From the NCBI GenBank assembly GCA_947303905.1, contig CAMYZR010000059.1, positions 1 to 7,456 on the forward strand: 7,456 nt of DNA. Reading direction: 5' to 3'. Shown in pieces: positions 1-5,867 of the stretch. A program made the position numbers and the translations under genes. Origin of the DNA: an uncultured Atopobiaceae bacterium (GTDB taxonomy: Bacteria; Actinomycetota; Coriobacteriia; Coriobacteriales; Atopobiaceae). Every line of letters starts with the position of its first letter. Positions within the stretch are counted from its first letter, which is position 1. The notes beneath the pieces are model-generated. The model saw only the letters and a program-made list of their open reading frames with translations, was not told where the DNA came from and ran no database searches.

Positions 1-1869
1 CCGGGCTGCTACCTGTGGAAGGACGGCAAGGGCGAGGTCATCTACGTCGGCAAGGCCAAGAACCTGCGCGCCCGCATGCGCCAGTACGTGACCCTACAGG
101 ATGACCGCGACAAGATCCCGCTGATGATGCAGGTGGTGCGCAGCTTCGACTACGTGGTGGTCGGCAGCGAGCACGAGGCATTGGTGCTCGAGCGCAACCT
201 CATCGAGCAGTACCACCCCTACTTCAACGTCGACTACAAGGACGACAAGAGCTATCCCTTCATCGCAATCACCGAGAGCGACGTGTATCCGTGCATCAAG
301 TACACGCGCGAGAAGCACCGCAAGGGGACGCGCTACTTCGGCCCCTACACCGATGCCCGCGCCGCCCGCGCCACCATCGACACGCTGCGCAAGGTGGTGC
401 CCATCTGCATCGGCACCTGCGCGGAGTGGAAGCGCGCCAAGCGCTACCTGGACAGCCATCCCGACGACGTGGCCGTGGCCAACCTCGTGCTCGCCGAGCG
501 CGGGCGTCCCTGCTTCGACTCCCACGTGGGACGCGGGCCGGGCGTGTGCTGCGGCGCCATCACCACGGCCGACTACGGACGTCACGTCCGGCAGGTGGAG
601 CAGTTCCTAGAGGGCCGTCGCTCGGCCCTCATCGGGGACCTGCGCGAGCAGATGGCCGAGGCCGCGGCCGAGCTCGAGTTCGAGCGCGCCGGTCGCATCA
701 AGCATCGCATCGACGTGCTCGAGGGCCTCGACGACAACCAGCAGGTGGTGCTCTCCTCCGACGTGAGCCTCGACGCGGTGGGCTTCTACCGCGAGGAGAC
801 CATCTCGGCCGCCTGCGTGTTTGTCGTGCGCGAGGGCCGCGTGGTGCGTACCTGCGAGTTCGTGCTCAACAAGGGTGCGGACGTGAGCGAGGAGGAGCTC
901 GTCGAGGGCTTCCTCAAGCGCTACTACGGCGAGACGGCCGACGTGCCCGCGGAGGTCTGCGTGCCCCTGCAGCTCTCCGACGCCGAGCTCATCGCCGAGT
1001 GGCTGACCACGAGGCGTGGCCGCGTCTGTCGCGTGCGGCGTCCGCAGCGCGGCGAGAAGCGCCATCTTCTCGAGATGGCCGCATCCAACGCGCACCATGC
1101 GCTCAACCGCTACATGGTACGCACGGGCTATGTCGACAAGCGCACGAACCAAGCCCTGCTGCAGCTCGAGAGCGCGCTCGCGCTCGACGCGCCGCCGATG
1201 CGCATCGAGTGCTTCGACATCTCCACGCTGCACGGCGCCTTCACCGTGGCATCGATGGTGGTCTTCACCAACGGCATGCCCGACAAGGGGCAGTACCGTC
1301 GCTTCAAGATCCGCACCGAGCTCGACGAGGCCAACGACTTCGTGAGCATGCAGGAGGTTCTGGGTCGTCGCTACGGGGAGAAGAACATGGCCGACGAGCG
1401 CTTTGCCGCGGCGCCTCCCGACCTGCTCGTGGTCGACGGCGGAAAGCCGCAGCTCACGGCAGCCATGGAGCAGCTTGCCGCCCTCGGTCTGGACATCCCC
1501 GTCTGCGGCCTGGCCAAATCCGACGAGGAGGTCTTCGTCCCCTGGGACGACACGCCGGTGGTGCTGCCGTCCGGCTCCCCGTCGCTCTACCTCATCAAGC
1601 AGGTGCGCGACGAGAGCCATCGCTTTGCGATCACCTTCCACCGCGAGTTGCGCACCAAGGCGCAGAGCGTCTCGATCCTCGACGAGGTCGAGGGCGTGGG
1701 CCCCAAGCGCAAGCGCGCGATCATGCGTCACTTCGGCTCCTTCAAGCGCCTGCGTCAGGCGAGCGTGGAGCAGATCGCCGAGGTCAAGGGCGTGCCCGAG
1801 GCGGTGGCACAGGAGGTGTGGCGCACCATACGCGCCTGGGAAGACGAGCAGGACAGCGAGATCGAGTAG
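1..1869 (+). CDS. uvrC: UvrABC system protein C (excinuclease subunit C), 5'-truncated by window edge
   Basis: UvrC makes both incisions flanking a DNA lesion after UvrA/UvrB have loaded, in cytoplasmic nucleotide excision repair. The frame is open from base 1, and 622 residues are visible; the family is about 600-650 long, so probably only 10-20 N-terminal residues are missing. Numbering from Met at base 76: the GIY-YIG nuclease begins before it (PGCYLW ... VIYVGKAKNLRARM); a cysteine region lies at 111-159; a UVR helical pair for UvrB contact at about 183-218; the RNase H-like 3'-side endonuclease at about 375-525, with ECFDIS (Asp381), VVDGG (Asp454) and RDESHRFA (His515) matching the known Asp-Asp-His triad; and tandem helix-hairpin-helix at about 533-590 (VEGVGPKRKRAI). 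The cysteine region is unusual: the usual Cys-x7-Cys-x3-Cys has Gly154 in place of its middle Cys, and about 19 extra residues lie before Cys146. Identification is certain; the true start lies outside the window. Confidence 0.98.
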   Translation, partial: PGCYLWKDGKGEVIYVGKAKNLRARMRQYVTLQDDRDKIPLMMQVVRSFDYVVVGSEHEALVLERNLIEQYHPYFNVDYKDDKSYPFIAITESDVYPCIKYTREKHRKGTRYFGPYTDARAARATIDTLRKVVPICIGTCAEWKRAKRYLDSHPDDVAVANLVLAERGRPCFDSHVGRGPGVCCGAITTADYGRHVRQVEQFLEGRRSALIGDLREQMAEAAAELEFERAGRIKHRIDVLEGLDDNQQVVLSSDVSLDAVGFYREETISAACVFVVREGRVVRTCEFVLNKGADVSEEELVEGFLKRYYGETADVPAEVCVPLQLSDAELIAEWLTTRRGRVCRVRRPQRGEKRHLLEMAASNAHHALNRYMVRTGYVDKRTNQALLQLESALALDAPPMRIECFDISTLHGAFTVASMVVFTNGMPDKGQYRRFKIRTELDEANDFVSMQEVLGRRYGEKNMADERFAAAPPDLLVVDGGKPQLTAAMEQLAALGLDIPVCGLAKSDEEVFVPWDDTPVVLPSGSPSLYLIKQVRDESHRFAITFHRELRTKAQSVSILDEVEGVGPKRKRAIMRHFGSFKRLRQASVEQIAEVKGVPEAVAQEVWRTIRAWEDEQDSEIE

Positions 1870-1873
1870 GAGA
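1868..1873 (+). promoter_or_regulatory. Shine-Dalgarno of the phosphatase gene, overlapping the uvrC stop
   Basis: AGGAGA begins inside the uvrC TAG stop codon and lies five bases before the ATG at 1879. It fixes the phosphatase start. With no room for a promoter between the genes, it argues for co-transcription and probable translational coupling with uvrC. Confidence 0.8.
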
Positions 1874-1878
1874 GACCC

Positions 1879-2670
1879 ATGGACCTGGCCAAGACAGTCG
1901 GCTACGTGCCAGGCTTTGCCAATGAGCTCAACCTGCGCGAGCTGGGCGGCCTTCCGACAGGTGACGGTCGCACCGTGCGCAGGGGCCTCTTCTTCCGCGG
2001 GAGCGCCCTCACGGGCCTGAGCGAGCGGGAACGTGCCCTCGTGGACGCCATGGGCCTGCGCTACGTGCTCGACCTGCGTGCGGCGGGGGAGGCCACGGGC
2101 AAGTCGGACTACCTTGCGGAGGGCACGGACTACCAGCGCATCGGTGGGATGCGCTTCGACGACGGCAGCGAGGTGGACTTCTCGCCCGAAGCCATCGCAA
2201 AGTTCGAGCAGATGGACCCCAACCTTTTTGAGGACGGGATCTTCATGAAGCGCCTCTACGTGAACATGGCCTTCGGCAACCCAGCCCTGCAGGCGCTGGT
2301 GGAACACGTGGCGACCGGCGAGGTGCCCGTCTACTTCCACTGCACGGCAGGCAAGGACCGCACCGGTGTGAGTGCTCTTGTCGTCTGCTTGCTCCTCGGC
2401 GTGACGCACGAGGCGATCATGGGGGACTTCCTGCTCACCAACGAGTACCGCCGCAGCATCATCGAGGCGGTGGCCGACACCATGCCTCCCGACACCCCGC
2501 CCGAGATCATCGAGCGCTGGCAGAAGGCCAACGGCGTGAACGAGAGCGACCTTCTGGCCGTGATGAGCGCCATCGACGAGCGTTATGGCAGCGTCGAGGC
2601 GTACTTCGAGCACGAGTACGGCCTGGACGAGAGTGCGCTCGTCACGTTGCGCGACCGCTACCTGGAGTAG
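1879..2670 (+). CDS. Tyrosine/dual-specificity phosphatase of the bacterial Y_phosphatase3 (MptpB/LipA-like) type
   Basis: This is a 263-residue protein with the protein-tyrosine-phosphatase P-loop HCTAGKDRTG at 154-163: nucleophile Cys155, phosphate-binding Arg161, and the Lys-Asp (KDR) signature of the family that includes mycobacterial PtpB and Listeria LipA. Other family marks are NLRELGG near 18-24, the RRGLFFRGSAL segment at 34-44 and the VLDLRAAGE strand at 63-71. There is no signal peptide or membrane segment, so it is expected to be cytoplasmic unless exported by an unrecognised route. Family members hydrolyse phosphotyrosine, phosphoserine/threonine and phosphoinositides; the substrate here cannot be read from sequence. 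The ATG is set by an AGGAGA five bases upstream. It follows uvrC by nine bases and probably shares its transcript, though a role in repair is not implied. Length and motifs are intact. Confidence 0.93.
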   Translation: MDLAKTVGYVPGFANELNLRELGGLPTGDGRTVRRGLFFRGSALTGLSERERALVDAMGLRYVLDLRAAGEATGKSDYLAEGTDYQRIGGMRFDDGSEVDFSPEAIAKFEQMDPNLFEDGIFMKRLYVNMAFGNPALQALVEHVATGEVPVYFHCTAGKDRTGVSALVVCLLLGVTHEAIMGDFLLTNEYRRSIIEAVADTMPPDTPPEIIERWQKANGVNESDLLAVMSAIDERYGSVEAYFEHEYGLDESALVTLRDRYLE

Positions 2671-2722
2671 GAGAAGAGCGGCTCGCATCGCCTGCTAGAT
2701 GCCCCAGATCATGTCAAACGTG

Positions 2723-2761
2723 TTGGCCCCCAGCTCAGCCAGAGGCGAAGCTGGGGGCCAA
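2723..2761. terminator. Hairpin between convergent genes, probable bidirectional terminator
   Basis: The arms TTGGCCCCCAGCT (2723-2735) and AGCTGGGGGCCAA (2749-2761) are perfectly complementary over 13 bp, with a 13-base loop. The hairpin is 52 bases after the phosphatase stop and 44 bases beyond the stop of the opposing gene, so one structure can serve both strands. Neither side has a proper U-run (ATCTGTC on +, CACGTTTGAC on -), so it is a GC-rich, U-poor type often seen in actinobacteria. Its terminator role is inferred from position and symmetry. Confidence 0.7.
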
Positions 2762-2805
2762 TCTGTCAGGTTGCTGGGCCTGTGCCGCAACCGGGCCTCT
2801 CTGCG

Positions 2806-4797
2806 CTACTCTTCCACGAAGTGCTTGCCGTACTCCGCTCTGCCCGTGACGACGCTCGAAAGCACTTCGCCCGTGTCCCAATCGATGGTCTCGTACTCAA
2901 TGCACGAATCGCCCCAGCCCCACTTGCCGTCGAGCTTGACCTTGCACCACTGATGCGTGAACTGGTTCTCGTTCACGTGCTTCCACGTGAAGCCAAGCTT
3001 GTTGAAGACGGCTCCGAGCGCACGTGTGGTGCCGGCGCACGAGTACTGCTTGCCATAGAACACGCCGTAGGGAGTGCGGTACAACTTGCCCTTCATGGTG
3101 TAGGTGCCACGGTCCGCGAACGCTGCGACATAGGCCGCTGCCTCGCGGGCCCTCGTGAGGTCCTTCTGGCTCGCGATCTTGGATGCGGGCGTGATGCACT
3201 TGGCAATGAGGCTCGCCATGCGTTGGGCGCTGGCGTCCTGGCCGCCACTTTCTGCCGGCATGGCATGCAAGACACCGTCCCAGGCAACGATGTAGTTCTC
3301 GTACAGGCAGGACTTGGCCATGGCGCCGCCGTCGGAAGAGAGGAAGACGTACTTCTTCCCGTCGATGGTCTTGATGCCGTAGCCGAGGCTGCCGTCCTTG
3401 TTGACGTAGTACTTCTTGCCGTCAATCGTCCTGATGCCGGAAGACATGAGCACGCCGCTCGTCGCGAACGCGTAGCGCTTGTCGCCGATCTTGACGATGC
3501 CGGTCTTCATGTGACAGGCGCTGTCGAAGTAGTACTTCTTGCCCCCGATGGTCTTCCAGCCCTTGCAGGCAGCAAAGGTCTTGGTGTCGAAGTAGTACTT
3601 GTTGCCGGATATGGTCCTCCAGCCGGTGCTCGCCGCCCCGCCCGAGTAGAAGTAGTACTTCTTGCCCGAGATGGTCTTGAAGCCGGTGTATGCGGCGTAG
3701 TTCTTCTCGCTGAAGTAGTAGCGCCTGCCGTCGACGGTCTTCCAACCGGTCGAAGCTGCCCCGCCCGAGTAGAAGTAGTACTTCTTGCCATCGATGGTCC
3801 TCAGCCCCGTGTAGGCCGCATAGTTCTTCTCGCTGAAGTAGTACTTCCTCCCGTCGACGGTCTTCCAGCCGGAGGAGGCAGCGCCACCAGAGTAGAAGTA
3901 GTACTTCTTGCCCGAGATGGTCTTCAGTCCCGTGTAGGCCGCGTAGGTCTTCGCGTCGAAGTAGTACTTCCTGCCGCCCACGGTCTTCCAACCGGTGCTT
4001 GCAGCCCCGCTCGAGGAGAAGTAGTACTTCTTCCCGGAGATTGACTTGAGCCCGACGTAGGCGGCGCAGGTCTCGGTGTCGAAGTAGTAGCGCTTTCCCG
4101 AGATGGTCTTCCAGCCCGTGTCGGCTGCGAAGGTCGTCTGGTCGAAGTGGAAGATGCTGCCTTTGATGGTCTTCCAACCAGTGCAGGCAGCGCCGTTCTC
4201 GTCGAAGTAGTACTGCTTGTCGGTGTCGTAGTCGATCATCCAGCCCGTAACGGGATTTCCGTACTCGTCGTAGTAGTACGTCACCCCGTCGATCGTCGTC
4301 CACCCGTAGTGGCTGTCCTCCGCCGCGTCGTCAGACTCGTCGTTCTCGACTTCCTCATCGGCGACTGCCATGGGTACGAGCCCGTCCGTTGCGGGCGTAT
4401 CGGTACCGTCGCCGGCATCCTCGGCCTGTGGTAGGGGAGCGTCAGTGCCCTGCCCGTCCTCGTCTGCGAGGGCATCAGCCTCTGGCTCGGCGAGCTCCGG
4501 ATCATCTGCCGCCTCGCCAAAGTCGGCGGTGTCATCGTCAGTCGTTTCCTCGGTTATGGCAGTGTCCTCGACCTCTTCTGAGTCGCCGGGGAGCAGGACC
4601 TCATCCTCATCGATGACAGACTGCTCGGCACAACCGACGTCCTGTTCCGTATAAACGAGGAGTTGCTCGGCCGCGCCATCGGCCTCATCCGCTGCAAATG
4701 CCCTGGCAGGCATGGCAAAGCAGGTCCCCAGGACGAGCGAGAACGCTGCAAGCTGGCACACGACCCTCATGCGTGTGCCCATCGGGGTGTCTGACAT
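2806..4797 (-). CDS. Secreted wall-binding repeat protein with C-terminal transglutaminase-like domain
   Basis: This is a 663-residue protein read from the ATG at 4797. Residues 1-35 form a signal peptide: Arg-containing start, hydrophobic core CQLAAFSLVLGTCFAM, probable cleavage after ARAFA. Residues 36-160 are strongly acidic (Asp/Glu with Ala/Thr/Pro), a likely extended stalk. Residues 165-493 hold about 16 aromatic repeats of the choline/glucan-binding type, consensus GWKTIxGKKYYF. These usually attach proteins non-covalently to wall teichoic acid, glycans or glucan; the ligand here is unknown. After a helical linker, residues about 540-650 look like a transglutaminase-like papain-fold domain, with Cys587 (YSCAGTTRALG), His615 (THQWCKVKLDGKW) and Asp630 (GWGDSC) in the right order for the catalytic triad. 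Such domains can be transglutaminases, proteases or amidases. There is no LPXTG or C-terminal anchor. The gene stands alone, divergent from rapZ and convergent with the phosphatase gene, and is visibly less GC-rich than its neighbours. Confidence 0.9.
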   Translation of the reverse strand: MSDTPMGTRMRVVCQLAAFSLVLGTCFAMPARAFAADEADGAAEQLLVYTEQDVGCAEQSVIDEDEVLLPGDSEEVEDTAITEETTDDDTADFGEAADDPELAEPEADALADEDGQGTDAPLPQAEDAGDGTDTPATDGLVPMAVADEEVENDESDDAAEDSHYGWTTIDGVTYYYDEYGNPVTGWMIDYDTDKQYYFDENGAACTGWKTIKGSIFHFDQTTFAADTGWKTISGKRYYFDTETCAAYVGLKSISGKKYYFSSSGAASTGWKTVGGRKYYFDAKTYAAYTGLKTISGKKYYFYSGGAASSGWKTVDGRKYYFSEKNYAAYTGLRTIDGKKYYFYSGGAASTGWKTVDGRRYYFSEKNYAAYTGFKTISGKKYYFYSGGAASTGWRTISGNKYYFDTKTFAACKGWKTIGGKKYYFDSACHMKTGIVKIGDKRYAFATSGVLMSSGIRTIDGKKYYVNKDGSLGYGIKTIDGKKYVFLSSDGGAMAKSCLYENYIVAWDGVLHAMPAESGGQDASAQRMASLIAKCITPASKIASQKDLTRAREAAAYVAAFADRGTYTMKGKLYRTPYGVFYGKQYSCAGTTRALGAVFNKLGFTWKHVNENQFTHQWCKVKLDGKWGWGDSCIEYETIDWDTGEVLSSVVTGRAEYGKHFVEE
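3319..4305 (-). repeat. Array of about 16 choline/glucan-binding-type 20-21-residue repeats
   Basis: The coding stretch for residues 165-493 of the secreted protein contains successive units that each open with Gly-Trp/Leu/Ile/Phe-Lys-Thr and carry a Tyr-Tyr-Phe strand. The first three and last four units are degenerate (for example GWMIDYDTDKQYYF, GIVKIGDKRYAF), while the central eight are regular. Aromatic side chains of neighbouring units normally build ligand sites between turns of a solenoid. Units are in frame throughout, with no stop or shift. Confidence 0.9.
3562..4053 (-). repeat. Four tandem copies of a 123-bp (41-residue) double repeat
   Basis: Within the larger array, units alternate between a 20-residue type (GLKTISGKKYYFYSGGAAST-like) and a 21-residue type (GWKTVDGRKYYFSEKNYAAYT-like). 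The DNA landmark AGAAGTAGTACTT or its near variant recurs at 3648, 3771, 3894 and 4017, exactly 123 bp apart. Comparing two copies by eye gives roughly four-fifths DNA identity with near-identical protein, so many differences are synonymous. Confidence 0.9.
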
Positions 4798-4942
4798 GGT
4801 GAACACCCTCCTTAAACGTAGAGTTTATGAATGCCAGTTGCCATGGTAGCACGCAGGTCAAAGAGTGGGGCGGGATGTCGGCCACGGTCGGTCCGTGCCT
4901 GCGCTATCCTAGAGCCTGTAAAACCTTGGTAAGGAGTGCCTC
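4798..4942. promoter_or_regulatory. Divergent intergenic region between the secreted protein gene and rapZ
   Basis: These 145 bases must hold the promoters of two diverging genes. For rapZ, TATCCT at 4905-4910 is a plausible -10 about 30 bases before the ATG, but no good -35 accompanies it; AAGGAG at 4931-4936 is its SD. For the minus-strand gene, TTGACC (minus, 4861-4856) resembles a -35, but I find no matching -10 at normal spacing. A CACGG/CCGTG inverted repeat (4883-4897) lies where the rapZ -35 would be. The exact promoter positions are uncertain. Confidence 0.45.
4806..4812 (-). promoter_or_regulatory. Shine-Dalgarno that sets the start of the secreted repeat protein
   Basis: On the minus strand AGGAGGG lies eight bases before the ATG at 4797. 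An in-frame GTG at 4806-4804 overlaps the last base of this SD and could not use it, so the ATG start is preferred. Confidence 0.85.
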
Positions 4943-5863
4943 ATGTCCGATGCCCCCCGCATAGGCGATTCCGCGCTCAACAGCCCCGACGTCATCGTCA
5001 TCAGTGGCATGTCCGGCGCGGGCAGAACCGAGGCCATGCATACCTTCGAGGACCTCGGCTACTACGTGATCGACAACCTGCCACCCAGCCTCATCCTCTC
5101 GGTGGCGCAGATGAGCGGCCTCTCCTCCGGCGTCGGGCGCCACCTGGCCGTCGTCTGCGACCTGCGCAGCCAGAAGCTCTTCGAGGACCTCGACGAGGCG
5201 CTCAAGAGCCTCGAGGACCACGAGTTCAGCTACGGGGTGCTCTACCTCGAGGCCTCCGACGAGGTGCTCCTGCGCCGCTACGCGCTTAACCGTCGTCCGC
5301 ATCCCCTTGCGCGCGAGGGGGAGGCCACCATCGACGCGGTGCGTCGCGAGCGCGAGCAGCTGGCCGCGGTGCGCGAGCGGGCGACGCTCACCATCGACAC
5401 CACCAACCTCAAGCCCAAGCAGCTGCGCTCGCGCCTTCTCGCGGAGTTCACCCATCTCACCGAGCAGCAGCTCATGGAGGTGCACGTCTTCTCCTTTGGC
5501 TTCAAGTACGGCATGCCCGAGGAGGCGGACATCATCATCGACGTGCGCTTCCTGCCCAATCCCTACTGGGATCCCCAGATGAGGCCGCTCACGGGCCAGG
5601 ATGCGCTGGTTCGCGACTTCGTCATCGACCACCCGCAGACCAAGGCCTTTCTCGAGCGCTGGACGAGCCTGCTCGACACGGTCATGCCAGGTTACGTCAA
5701 CGAGGGCAAGAGCCGCCTGTCGGTTGGCGTCGGCTGCTCGGGAGGGCAGCATCGCTCGGTGGCCATTGCCGAGGCCACTGCCGCGCATCTCACCCGTGAG
5801 GGCTATCACGTCCTGACCAGCCACCGTGACCTCGCCCGCGCCGAGCGGCGTGCCTCCTCGTAG
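4943..5863 (+). CDS. rapZ: RapZ/YvcJ-family nucleotide-binding protein
   Basis: This is a 306-residue protein, with family length about 280-300 and a slightly longer N terminus. The N-terminal P-loop is GMSGAGRT at 22-29, with Arg where the classic Walker A has Lys; this variant is known from actinobacterial members. It is followed by the FEDLGYYVIDNLPP signature (35-48). The C-terminal RapZ domain shows FGFKYGMPEEAD and DVRFLPNPYW (185-209) and GVGCSGGQHRSV (262-273), the region that binds glucosamine-6-phosphate in E. coli RapZ. E. coli RapZ steers decay of the GlmZ RNA and so controls GlmS and amino-sugar supply for the wall. Gram-positive homologues bind and hydrolyse nucleotides, with a less clear role. 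The ATG has AAGGAG six bases upstream. It is first in a probable rapZ-whiA operon; the yvcK gene that usually follows it is absent. Confidence 0.96.
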   Translation: MSDAPRIGDSALNSPDVIVISGMSGAGRTEAMHTFEDLGYYVIDNLPPSLILSVAQMSGLSSGVGRHLAVVCDLRSQKLFEDLDEALKSLEDHEFSYGVLYLEASDEVLLRRYALNRRPHPLAREGEATIDAVRREREQLAAVRERATLTIDTTNLKPKQLRSRLLAEFTHLTEQQLMEVHVFSFGFKYGMPEEADIIIDVRFLPNPYWDPQMRPLTGQDALVRDFVIDHPQTKAFLERWTSLLDTVMPGYVNEGKSRLSVGVGCSGGQHRSVAIAEATAAHLTREGYHVLTSHRDLARAERRASS

Positions 5864-5867
5864 TGCC

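Noticed and set aside
291..1925. Long alternative plus-strand frame inside uvrC, rich in Arg/Ala/His
   Set aside because: A +1/+2 shadow of uvrC with low-complexity composition, no SD and no motif.
607..2688. Open frame of 693 codons on the minus strand opposite uvrC and the phosphatase
   Set aside because: It is antisense to two genes with clear family motifs, spans both of them, and its composition (Val/Leu/His/Ala/Gly/Arg) is typical of shadow frames in GC-rich DNA. It has no recognisable domain.
2782..4044. Plus-strand open frame of 420 codons with repeated VEVVLLA-like segments
   Set aside because: The apparent repeat is only the reverse reading of the wall-binding repeats. The minus frame has a signal peptide, SD and catalytic motifs.
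3319..4305. CRISPR-like regular repeats
   Set aside because: Period of about 60-63 bp (123 bp doubled), fully in frame and coding, with no unique spacers between identical short repeats.
4798..4806. GTG start three codons upstream for the secreted repeat protein
   Set aside because: The GTG overlaps the SD itself; the ATG at 4797 has ideal spacing of eight bases.
5826..5867. GTG start for whiA inside the end of rapZ
   Set aside because: It would add a 14-residue Pro/Ser-rich leader not typical of WhiA, and has no SD. MSFTAQVKDEL at 5868 matches the family start. Kept as an alternative only.
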